64,000 nucleotides of DNA from CBDFLA01 sp965248915 (GCA_965248915.1 OZ252216.1:3410001-3474000); one strand, 5' to 3'. Positions 9,206-17,510 are shown, numbered from the stretch's first letter. The notes: generated by a model from the sequence alone, not told the origin. Program-made: numbers and translations.

Positions 9206-10617
9206 CTACAAGACTAAATCAGATACTGTGCACTGGATCCGCCCATAGCGACATCGGTTTGATTTACGATCTTTGTTAGACGGGTTGAACATGCCCCTCC
9301 CTTTTTCGGAGTAAATGGCTGTGAAGTAATACCTTGTATCTGAGCAGCTGGGTCTGGGACAAGAAACTCAATGGCTCCCCCCTTGTTTTCCCCGATCTCG
9401 AGTGCATTGCGAACTAATACCCCACTCTCATCTACCAAAACACCTCGCGCGACATTCTCCATTGTATTTCCCTGCGGAAGTCCAAGCTCATCCGCTGGAT
9501 TGTCCATTGTTGATGGGTCAATCGGTGTCCAAGAATGACCCTGTTCTTGTGAAGCTCCGCCCCAAACTCTGTATACAACCGTCCCTCCCTCTGGGTAGGT
9601 CTCCGCTAATGCCGGATTTGCGGTCCTCCAATGCGAAATCGGAAGTTCCTCACTGTCATCGCCGCTCATCGTGACAATTGCCCATGCCGCAATCGCTGCT
9701 GAACCCACAAAAGCAATTGCCTTTGCCGCGGCTGCGAGACAAGCGGGAGCGGGTGGAGTAAAGACGCACACAGTGGCACCACTCGGATCCACCTTGTTCA
9801 TCGGATCATTTCCGACGTAGGCATAGAGATTCATCTGGTCTTTGTAACCAATCGGATCGACTTGCAAGAACCGCCCGATGGTGGGTGAGTAGTAGCGGGC
9901 GCGGTAATAGTAGAGACCGGTTTCTTCGTGGAGGCGGCGTCCGGTAAATCGGTAAGGATTTCCGGCAAGGCTCGAGGAGTTGCCATATTCGTCGTAGGTA
10001 TAGGTCTCGGTGACAGCGCCGGTACGGTCCGACATGGCAATCGTCGAGCGCTGGTGGTTGACGTGGTAGAAGGTGACAACGGACTGGGCATCAATCATCG
10101 CCACCCGGTCATCGACAGCGGGTCCATAGATATAGCGCCGGAGCAGATTGCCCGCGCCGTTATACTCGGCGATCTCCTCATCACCGTCTTGCAGATAGTT
10201 CGTCACCGCGCCGTCGACCGACTTCTCGACCCGCCTGCCTAAGGGATCGTAAATGTAGGCGACATTGTTCGCGGGCGTGGTGGCGGAGGTAAGTTTGTTC
10301 TCCCGGTCAAAGGTGTAGGTATTGACCCCATCGCCGGTGAGGTTGCCGTTCAAATCGTAGGTTAGGCTGGCACTGTTGACGCCCGTATACTGGTTCAAAT
10401 TGTTGGCGGTGTAACTCTGACTACCGGCGGTCCCTGGTTGCCATTCAAACAAGGCATCGTTGATGGTCTTTGTGGCCATCTGATGCACCTTGTTGTAGCC
10501 GAAAGCATGCGTGAGGATCGATCCGACAAAATTGTGATCGAGAGTCGCAAGATCGGAATCCGCTTCAAATGTTTAGGTGACTGAGGTGCCGTTACGGTAG
10601 CTGAGATCCGTGCGCCG
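9206..10617 (-). pseudogene. Rhs core fragment C with unknown effector domain, carrying a nonsense codon
   Basis: Same layout and effector domain as cassette E. The Rhs frame begins near 10617 (DLSYRNGTSV) and is broken by TAC to TAA near 10573. The frame then reopens, with an internal ATG at 10488 and a stop at 9214. The effector frame is intact here through VPDPAAQIQ. The last residues then run in a shifted frame. One frame over, the conserved tail (MFNPSNKDRKSNRC, GRIQCT) is still present and ends at 9206, about 60 bases before the immunity gene. The effector shows YR, a GHSW motif and late acidic residues. Confidence 0.82.
9291..9828. repeat. Effector-module repeat, copy in cassette C
   Basis: Partner of 5044-5580 with one extra base. 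Here the C run is interrupted by a T (CTCCCCCC), which keeps the effector frame open. Homology this long and close makes recombination between cassettes likely. Confidence 0.85.
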
Positions 10618-10939
10618 CTACCCAAAGGAGGGCGAGGATTTTGGCGCATTGTCGTCTGTGGTGACGTGAGGTCAAAATAGGGCTCACAAACCAGCGTAAG
10701 ATAATTATATATACCGTCCCCGGAACTCCCCCGGAACTCCTTTGTCAACTGCGCGTCAGGTGATTGGCATTATGCCCAAGGATTTGCACGGATTTGTAAA
10801 CACCATTCGAAGTCCTAAACAAGGCAACACGTTGTGTGTTTACAATGAGAATCTACCACTCCCTAAGATAATTATATATACCGTCCCCGGAACTCACAGG
10901 AACTCCCGGAACTCGGAGAGTCTTCAACGCTACTTAAAC
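10618..10939. repeat. REP-like repeats in a cassette spacer
   Basis: The 32-base sequence TAAGATAATTATATATACCG... ending GTCCCCGGAACTC occurs at 10697-10728 and again in the same orientation at 10864-10895. Each copy is followed by short GGAACTC tandem echoes (10731-10739 and 10899-10916). This ATATATACCGTCCCCGGAACT type of sequence resembles REP elements mobilised by RAYT (Y1) transposases, though no such transposase is in the window. No gene is visible in the spacer. Confidence 0.7.
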
Positions 10940-11314
10940 TCACATAGCGAGTTGTGACAATATTGGTTTTTGTTTTGAGCAAATCATCCAATCTCCGCCA
11001 TAGCTAGAAGAGATGTACGAAAAGTATCCAGAATCTCCAAGCTTTCTATTCCTGAATGTCTCCGGTGATTCATGGCTCTGGGTCCCTTTGATCATGCGAG
11101 AAAGGTATTTCATTGGAGCCGAATGCCCCTGCCAATAGTCAAGAGAAAGCACGATATTCCCCTCCCATATATCCCACCCATACAGCGACGTAACCCCCCG
11201 AAACGTCACCTTAAACACCGATCCACTATCGTGTTTGCACGTGATCGTGAATTCATCGTCGTCGAAATTGACTTGCCTGACCAAACAGTCATGTAGCTCG
11301 CTGATTGTATCCAT
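10940..11314 (-). CDS. Probable cytoplasmic immunity protein of cassette B
   Basis: 124 residues starting MDTISELHDCLVRQVNF and ending near MICSKQKPILSQ, with no signal peptide or membrane helix. It begins 100 bases after the effector stop at 11414. A close paralogue (most residues identical by eye) lies at 15733-16107. No named family is recognised. The cytoplasmic location would suit a nuclease-type effector that acts inside the target cell (inference). Confidence 0.65.
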   Translation of the reverse strand: MDTISELHDCLVRQVNFDDDEFTITCKHDSGSVFKVTFRGVTSLYGWDIWEGNIVLSLDYWQGHSAPMKYLSRMIKGTQSHESPETFRNRKLGDSGYFSYISSSYGGDWMICSKQKPILSQLAM

Positions 11315-11413
11315 TTGCCCTTCCGTCTCAATGCGAGAAGTTTAGACTGACGACCATAAGCCCGGCTTTTACATCAATCCAAAACTCTTCGTCACCGCGT
11401 TGACCAGCCGATA

Positions 11414-13172
11414 CTATAGAATTATGTCGGGAATTGTGCATTGGATTCTCCCGTATTTGCATCTATTTGATTTACGATCCTTGTTGGATGGATTGAACAT
11501 GCTCAACACCTCCAATCCGGTTTCCCCGCCATTACCCCCTTGCTCGACGGGTTGACCTAGCCCCCTATCCTTATGAGTGGGCCTCCCGCCATTGTCCGGT
11601 CGACCCCAAATATGTTCGTGAGGTATACCCTGACCGTGATCGTGACCATAGTCTCTGTCCCTCACAGGAAATCCATCTCTCCCATACTCTCTATCTTGAA
11701 ATGGGGTGCCATCCGGTTTCAAACCACGCACTTTTGTGCCTGGTTCACCCTCAAACGGAGGTTTGCTGTCAACGACGTCGTCAAAGCCTTCATTCTCACC
11801 GGTGTCATCAGGCTCGGCATCATCTGCCTGGTCATTGTTGCTGGTCAAGTTCTTCAGATTTTCAACCACCGCTTTGCCAGCGTAGTATGTTGCAAGAAGT
11901 CCCGCGCCAACAGCGGCACTGCATGCAACACTGGCCGCACATGCCGCAGCTCCTGCCACGATCGGTGCAACTTCTCCTGTCGGATCCACTTTGTTCACAG
12001 GATCATTGCCGACATACGTATAGAGGTTCATCTGGTCTTCGTAGCCGATGGGGTCGACTTGGAGGAAGCGACCGATCGCAGGGGCGTAGTAACGTGCCCG
12101 GTAGTAGTAGAGCCCCGTTTCCTCATCCAGGCGGCGGCCGGTGTAACGATAGGGCTGGCCAACAATCGAATTGGAGTTGCCAAATTCGTCGTAGCGATGG
12201 CTCTCGGTGACATTGCCGGCGCTGTCCGACATGGCCACGGTCGAGCCTTGATGGTTGACGTGGTAGAAGGTGATCGCGCCTTGGCCATCGACCATGGCGA
12301 CCCGGTCATCGACGGAGGGACCGTAGATATAGCGCCTGAGTAGGTTGCCCGCGCCGTCATACTCGGTGATCTCCTCATCACCGTCTTGCAGATAATTGGT
12401 CACTGTGAGATTGACGCTCTTTTCCACTCGCCGTCCCATGGGGTCGTAAGTGTAGGTCACATTGTTCGTAGGCGTGGTAGCGGAGGTCAGTTTGTTCTCC
12501 CGGTCAAAGGTATAGGTATTGACGCCGTCGCCGGTGAGATTGCCGTTGAGGTCGTAAGCGAGCGCGGCGCTATCGATGGCGGTATATTGATTGAGGTTGT
12601 TGACCGTATAGCTCTGGCTAGAACTGGTACCCGGCTGCCATTGGAAAGCGGCATCGCCGATCACCTTGGAGATCATCTGATGCACCTTGTTGTAGCCAAA
12701 GGCATGGGTAAGGGTCGACCCGGCAAAATTGTGATCGAGGGTCGCAAGATCGGAATCCACCTCGAATGTGGCAGACACCGAGGTGCCGTTGCGATAGCTG
12801 AGATCCGTGCGCAGAGACAAGGCATCATAGGTATAAGTCGCGAGCGCAGATGCCGCCCCCTGCTCCTTAACCGTCTTCATCCGGTTGAGGGCATCGTACG
12901 TATAGTCAACGAAAAAACCATCTGGGTGGGTTACTTTCTTGCGGTTTCCAACAGCATCATATTGCGACGACACCTTTTTGCCATCCTCACGGGTCACCGA
13001 CTTCAATCGTCCGACAGCGTCATAGACATAAGTGAGAGAGAGACTTTGGGTGTCTGAGACGAGGGTCTGCAAACCGTTTAAGTCGTAGACGTAGTCGACC
13101 GTTGTGTCGGCCACCTTTTGGGTCTGACGGTTTAGCGCGTCAAACGAGGCGGTCACATGAAGCCCGGAGCGC
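11414..13172 (-). CDS. Rhs core fragment B with His-rich C-terminal effector domain
   Basis: An open Rhs frame from the prepilin peptidase junction at about 13172 through the YD repeats and core (NLYTYVGNDPVNKVDPTG). A glycine/alanine-rich hydrophobic linker (IVAGAAACAASVACSAAVGAG) follows, then a variable domain. That domain carries a motif of the type REYGRDGFP...DRDYGHDHGQG...PHEHIW, which recurs in my recollection of polymorphic toxin C-termini and could bind metal. It finishes with the tail SMFNPSNKDRKSNRC...GRIQCTIPDIIL shared with cassettes C and E. There is no N-terminal Rhs part or credible start, so it is probably an orphan cassette. The toxin activity is unknown. Confidence 0.8.
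11808..12547. repeat. 740-base Rhs core repeat, copy in cassette B
   Basis: It covers the core and the hydrophobic pre-toxin linker and appears identical to 14362-15101 in cassette A. Both outside edges are abrupt: different toxins on one side, different repeat alleles on the other. This marks a recent duplication or gene conversion. Confidence 0.85.
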
Positions 13173-13367
13173 GGCGAACCCACTAGCAGCGGCGGCGGCA
13201 TGAAGCCAAAGCCGGTCACGGTCGTTGAGGAAGATCACAACAAGCCCGGTGAGGCCCAGCAGCAGTGTAAGTGCGTCGGGCAGGCGGTGGTGTTCGATGT
13301 CGACAAAGACGAGGACGAGCAACACCACGAAGAAGGCAATATTCGCGATCGAGAATAGCGGTGGCAT
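13173..13367 (-). pseudogene. Prepilin peptidase fragment II
   Basis: 65 N-terminal residues: a membrane helix (IANIAFFVVLLVLVFV), the first catalytic aspartate motif (VDIEHHRLPD), then a second helix start and LHAAAAASGFAAL. GGGAGAGA lies 7 bases before the ATG. The gene stops matching at about 13172, where GAGCGC is shared by both parents of the junction, a sign of short-homology recombination. The second aspartate motif is missing, so the fragment cannot be active. It is clearly diverged from fragments I and III. It sits 129 bases after the ImmE5-like gene. Confidence 0.8.
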
Positions 13368-13495
13368 CTGACATTCTCTCCCGACTAGGACGATTTCACC
13401 ATAGCCTCTTCACTTCCCAGTCATGCTGCTAACCGCCGATCAGCGCGGTTCAAAGATTTTGGCCTCCGATTACGCACTTAGAGCTGAACCAGCCG

Positions 13496-13879
13496 TCAAT
13501 CCGATTTCGATTTTCTCCACTCTCGGATCGGCTTGTCATATTCGCCCGCCATCAATATAAAGACATCGTGACCCCTTCCATACCCTTCAGCTTCGGTCGA
13601 AGCCATGCTGCGAATGAACTCCGATGCATCATCGTTGAGGTTCTTGGCTTCCTCATGGGACATCGGCGTATCCCCTTTGTCCCAGATACAGTCACGGCGC
13701 GCTTCAAATCCGGGATCGTGCCAGATGCCGCCTTCGATGCGTACGACGGCGAACCCATGTTCAAGAGCAGCTACACAAACTTCCAAGGCGCCTTCGACCG
13801 TCAATTTCATTATCGAGCTTCCACCAAGTTCGAAGAACTTGTCCGCATCTTCATAACGGATGGACCGATCGACTGCCAT
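13496..13879 (-). CDS. Colicin E5 immunity-like protein
   Basis: 127 residues with an AGGAGAAG ribosome-binding site before the ATG. The core MKLTVEGALEVCVAALEHGF, then IEGGIWHDPGFEAR, parallels the known ImmE5 (MKLSPKAAIEVC..., IDGGHWLNPGF). About 23 residues are added at the N-terminus and a longer C-terminus is present. ImmE5 proteins bind the E5 ribonuclease domain and block tRNA access. The gene directly follows the E5-type effector module at 14055, as expected for a cognate pair. It is cytoplasmic, with no signal peptide. Confidence 0.85.
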   Translation of the reverse strand: MAVDRSIRYEDADKFFELGGSSIMKLTVEGALEVCVAALEHGFAVVRIEGGIWHDPGFEARRDCIWDKGDTPMSHEEAKNLNDDASEFIRSMASTEAEGYGRGHDVFILMAGEYDKPIREWRKSKSD

Positions 13880-14054
13880 GCTATCTTCTCCTAATACCTA
13901 ACTAGGACCCATTGTTCGAGATCATATCACCAAGGATCGATATTTGTGTTCGATTCCCGTTCTTCTCGAACTTGCCAATCGACAAAAATTGAATCCTCGC
14001 ACCGAACGATTGTTGCTGGAGAACTTGACTTCCTCTACGCCGTCTTTAACACCA

Positions 14055-15416
14055 TCAATCGAAATCGCCGTCCTCCAACCAATTAATGCGGGTATCTGTC
14101 TTCCAATCCGGGTCGGTCTTATCACTTGCTTGAACAACTTCACCTGTTTCGTCGTTGACCACAACGTGACCATTTTCATCACCATAGACACTGGCCGATT
14201 CTCCTTCATCCCCAACCTTACCATCAGTGTTGTCGACAGATGTCCCGGTCTTTCCTTGATCCACCACGTCGCGAACTCCATCCTCTGTCCAGCCTCTCTC
14301 TCCCAATTGACCAGTGACTTTGTCGCCGATGGTGACTGAGTCGCCGGTGTGTACTGGAGACTCAGGCTCGGCATCATCTGCCTGGTCATTGTTGCTGGTC
14401 AAGTTCTTCAGATTTTCAACCACCGCTTTGCCAGCGTAGTATGTTGCAAGAAGTCCCGCGCCAACAGCGGCACTGCATGCAACACTGGCCGCACATGCCG
14501 CAGCTCCTGCCACGATCGGTGCAACTTCTCCTGTCGGATCCACTTTGTTCACAGGATCATTGCCGACATACGTATAGAGGTTCATCTGGTCTTCGTAGCC
14601 GATGGGGTCGACTTGGAGGAAGCGACCGATCGCAGGGGCGTAGTAACGTGCCCGGTAGTAGTAGAGCCCCGTTTCCTCATCCAGGCGGCGGCCGGTGTAA
14701 CGATAGGGCTGGCCAACAATCGAATTGGAGTTGCCAAATTCGTCGTAGCGATGGCTCTCGGTGACATTGCCGGCGCTGTCCGACATGGCCACGGTCGAGC
14801 CTTGATGGTTGACGTGGTAGAAGGTGATCGCGCCTTGGCCATCGACCATGGCGACCCGGTCATCGACGGAGGGACCGTAGATATAGCGCCTGAGTAGGTT
14901 GCCCGCGCCGTCATACTCGGTGATCTCCTCATCACCGTCTTGCAGATAATTGGTCACTGTGAGATTGACGCTCTTTTCCACTCGCCGTCCCATGGGGTCG
15001 TAAGTGTAGGTCACATTGTTCGTAGGCGTGGTAGCGGAGGTCAGTTTGTTCTCCCGGTCAAAGGTATAGGTATTGACGCCGTCGCCGGTGAGATTGCCGT
15101 TCAAATCGTAGCTGAAACTCGCCCCACCAACACTCGCGTATTGATTCAGATTGTTGACTGTATAACTCTGGGTGTCATTTGTACCGGACTGCCATTGATA
15201 GAGGGCATCGCCAACCGTTTTGCTGACCATCTGGTGGACATTGTTGTAGCCAAACGCATGCGTGAGGGTTGAGCCAGCAAAATTGTGATTGAGGGTCGCA
15301 AGATCGGAATCCGCTTCAAATGTGTAGGCGACAGATGTACCATTTCGGTAGGCGAGATTGGTGCGTTGCGACAAGGCATCGTAAGTGTATGTCGCCAGCG
15401 CCGAAGCAGGCGTTCG
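14055..15416 (-). CDS. Rhs core fragment A with colicin E5-type anticodon nuclease domain
   Basis: The Rhs frame opens at the prepilin peptidase junction (ASALATYTYDAL) and continues through the core and the same hydrophobic linker as cassette B. It ends in about 85 residues matching the colicin E5 ribonuclease domain: GERGWTEDGVRDVV, KTGTSVD, ASVYG, HVVVNDETGEVVQASDKTD, W..D.RINW. Colicin E5 cleaves the anticodon loop of queuosine-type tRNAs (Tyr, His, Asn, Asp), so this module should do the same inside a target cell. No N-terminal Rhs or secretion domain is present. The cognate immunity gene follows at 13879. Confidence 0.88.
   Translation of the reverse strand, partial: RTPASALATYTYDALSQRTNLAYRNGTSVAYTFEADSDLATLNHNFAGSTLTHAFGYNNVHQMVSKTVGDALYQWQSGTNDTQSYTVNNLNQYASVGGASFSYDLNGNLTGDGVNTYTFDRENKLTSATTPTNNVTYTYDPMGRRVEKSVNLTVTNYLQDGDEEITEYDGAGNLLRRYIYGPSVDDRVAMVDGQGAITFYHVNHQGSTVAMSDSAGNVTESHRYDEFGNSNSIVGQPYRYTGRRLDEETGLYYYRARYYAPAIGRFLQVDPIGYEDQMNLYTYVGNDPVNKVDPTGEVAPIVAGAAACAASVACSAAVGAGLLATYYAGKAVVENLKNLTSNNDQADDAEPESPVHTGDSVTIGDKVTGQLGERGWTEDGVRDVVDQGKTGTSVDNTDGKVGDEGESASVYGDENGHVVVNDETGEVVQASDKTDPDWKTDTRINWLEDGDFD
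14362..15101. repeat. 740-base Rhs core repeat, copy in cassette A
   Basis: Partner of 11808-12547, in the same orientation 2,554 bases away. Exchange between the copies would swap or delete the E5 module with its immunity gene and the adjacent prepilin peptidase fragment. Confidence 0.85.
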
Positions 15417-15652
15417 TAAGCAACAGCCAAGACCCAGTGCGCGACGAACCCACCGATGGCGGCAGCGGCGTGGAGCCACAGCCGATCACGGTCAATGAGG
15501 AAGATGACGATGAATCCGGTTGCAGCGAGCATCAATGTAAAGACATCCGGTAAGCGGCGATACCTAGTATCATAGATTGCGAGTATCAGCAGGAGGACAC
15601 TCAGAATCAGAAGCGTGATCCATAGGCTCGGTGTAAATGCAAAGTCACGCAC
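15417..15652 (-). pseudogene. Prepilin peptidase fragment III
   Basis: About 79 N-terminal residues from a GTG: a membrane helix (LWITLLILSVLLLILAIY), the first catalytic aspartate motif (YDTRYRRLPD), a second helix, then HWVLAVAYERLL. The matching part ends where Rhs sequence begins in another frame. The second aspartate motif is missing. It is 81 bases downstream of the orphan immunity gene. It is clearly a different allele from fragments I and II, so these are not one recently duplicated segment. Confidence 0.8.
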
Positions 15653-15732
15653 TAGGGGGGCAATTCATTGATTGTTAGCGTCAGAAAATCCGCTTCCCGC
15701 TGCTTTCGGATGGTCTCCATAACAACTTGGAC

Positions 15733-16107
15733 TCATATAGTGGGTTGTGACAATAGTGGTTTTTGTTTTGAGCAAATCATCCACTCTCCGCCATAGCTAG
15801 AGGTGATATATGAAAGGTATCCACAGTCTCCTAGCACCCGCGAGCTAAAAGCCTCCAATGGTTCATGGCTCTTTGTACCTTCCTTCAATCGAGAGAGGTA
15901 TTCCATTGGAGCCGAATGCCCTTGCCAAAAGTCAAGAGAAAACACGATATTCCCCCTCCAAATGTCCCAGCCATACAGCAACGTAACCTCCCGAAACGTC
16001 ACCTTATACACTGACCCATTATCGTGTTTGCACGTAATCGAGAATTCATCGCCATCAAAATTGATTTGTCTGACTAGACAGTCATGCAGTTCGCTAATTG
16101 TTTCCAT
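15733..16107 (-). CDS. Orphan immunity-like protein (paralogue of the cassette B immunity)
   Basis: 124 residues, closely similar along its whole length to 10940-11314 (METISELHDCLVRQINF; MICSKQKPLLSQ). Its upstream flank also matches the flank of the cassette B gene up to about 16201, where an IS begins. Its effector cassette was therefore probably present and was removed by the IS. Orphan immunity genes can protect against neighbours that still carry the toxin; that role here is inferred. Confidence 0.7.
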   Translation of the reverse strand: METISELHDCLVRQINFDGDEFSITCKHDNGSVYKVTFREVTLLYGWDIWRGNIVFSLDFWQGHSAPMEYLSRLKEGTKSHEPLEAFSSRVLGDCGYLSYITSSYGGEWMICSKQKPLLSQPTI

Positions 16108-16201
16108 TTGCCTTTCCGCCTCAAAACGAGAAGTTTAGGTTGATCACCATAAGCCCGGCTTTGACATCGATCCACAAATCTTCGTCATTGCGCTGTCAGC
16201 C

Positions 16202-17268
16202 GTGTGTCTACCGGAAACTAGATCCGAATGTATTGATGATGCAGTCCTTCAAGCCAATCGATGGATCGAACCTCACCGGCGTGTTGGACGACCCTTCCCA
16301 TCGGAGAGTCCTTCTTCAAGGACAAGTGTGTTCGGGCTGAATTGTAGTACTGAACGTATTGTCGCATGATCTGGCGAAGATGTGCTTCGCCGAAGATGAT
16401 GACGTGATCAAGGCACTCACGCCTGATAGATCCAATCACCCGCTCAACACATCCGTTCTGCCAAGGCGAACGGAGCGACGTCGGTCGATCTCTGATGCCC
16501 ATGGCCTCCAACCTCCGGCAGTAGAGGAGGCCAAAGATTCGGTCGTTATCCCGGATCAAGTATTCTGGCGCTTCCTCCCAAGGAAAGGCCTCTGTGACCT
16601 GTCTCGCCAGCCACTCCGACGTTGGATGAAAGGTAACGCCCACCCACAAAATCTTTCTTCGCTCATGGCCCAATATGACAAGGCAATAGAGGAGTTTGAA
16701 GCCGACAGTCGGCACCACAAGAAAGTCTAGAGATGCGACCCCGTCTTTGTGGCTCTTCAGAAAGGTTTGCCAAGTCTGACCACGTCGCCCTTTCCCTTTC
16801 ACCATATATTTCGCTACGGTGGATTGACAGACATCGACACCGAGTTTGAGCAATTCTCCGTGGATCCGTGGCGCACCCCACAATGGATTGTCGAGACTGA
16901 TCCGCCGAATGAGTTCGCGAATCTCCCCTTCAATGGGCGGACCTCCGCCCGGATGCCTCGACTTCCATCGCCAATAAAGGCGAAAGCCATTTCGATGCCA
17001 ACGCAAGACCGTGTCGGGTTTTACAATGACAATTAACTGCAACAGAGGTGGCCAAATGCGACAAGCCCAGGCGATCATCGCTCTGTCTAATCGTGAGACA
17101 CGGACCCTTCCCGAAGATTCTCGGCGGAGGATCCCAAGTTGGTGCCGTAACACCAGGACTTCAGCTTCAAGCCGAGACCTCGACTTCGTAAAATCTCTCA
17201 GGAAGGTTATTAGGAGCTTTAGGATATCAATCATGTGACCTAAGGATGACACGATTCGCTCAAGTTAG
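16202..17268 (-). mobile_element. Insertion sequence with an integrase-core transposase
   Basis: About 1.07 kb. The right end near 16202 reads TGTGTCTACCGGAAACTAG; the left end near 17268 reads inward as CATCCGGACCTAACTTG, sharing CCGGA..CTA-type terminal sequence. The ends are approximate and no target duplication could be confirmed. It separates an immunity gene from its missing effector on one side and abuts an IS3 orfA remnant on the other, giving a nested IS arrangement. Confidence 0.7.
16218..17234 (-). CDS. Integrase-core (DDE) transposase
   Basis: 338 residues from an ATG at 17234 (an in-frame GTG is 6 codons upstream). An N-terminal helical region (SRSRLEAEVLVLRHQLGILRR) and helix-turn-helix are followed by WGAPRIHGELLKLG and an rve catalytic domain. 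DDE residues lie in ASLDFLVV, LIRDNDRIF and the E of NGCVERVIGSIRRECLDHV. This matches a transposase family common in Rhizobiales. It appears full length, so the element may still be active. Confidence 0.9.
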   Translation of the reverse strand: MIDILKLLITFLRDFTKSRSRLEAEVLVLRHQLGILRRESSGRVRVSRLDRAMIAWACRIWPPLLQLIVIVKPDTVLRWHRNGFRLYWRWKSRHPGGGPPIEGEIRELIRRISLDNPLWGAPRIHGELLKLGVDVCQSTVAKYMVKGKGRRGQTWQTFLKSHKDGVASLDFLVVPTVGFKLLYCLVILGHERRKILWVGVTFHPTSEWLARQVTEAFPWEEAPEYLIRDNDRIFGLLYCRRLEAMGIRDRPTSLRSPWQNGCVERVIGSIRRECLDHVIIFGEAHLRQIMRQYVQYYNSARTHLSLKKDSPMGRVVQHAGEVRSIDWLEGLHHQYIRI

Positions 17269-17510
17269 GTCCGGATGATGTTTTTGGTAGGGACAGCCAT
17301 AACGTCTACGCCAGCTGTAATAGGTCGCAGTACTAATGCCGGCTGAACGACAAGCAGTCGGGACATCACCACCAGAAGCCATTTACAATTCAATTTGACG
17401 CAGCAGACCCAAAATATCTTCTTCGGAAAAACGTTTTCTTGCCATCACCAACACCTCCAACAATCTAGAATATCACCAAATTCGTGGATCAGTTATAGGG
17501 GGGCAAGACA
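17269..17510 (-). pseudogene. Degraded IS407-group left end and orfA
   Basis: The minus strand from 17510 reads TGTCTTGCCCCCCTATAACTG, the same end as 2558, then an orfA start at 17445 (MARKRFSEEDILGLLRQIEL). That frame is interrupted by TAA and resumes as GGDVPTACRSAGISTATYYSW before breaking off at the integrase-type IS. It is a remnant of a relative of the IS at 2558-3753 in inverse orientation. The two outward ends bracket the whole Rhs array. Confidence 0.85.
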
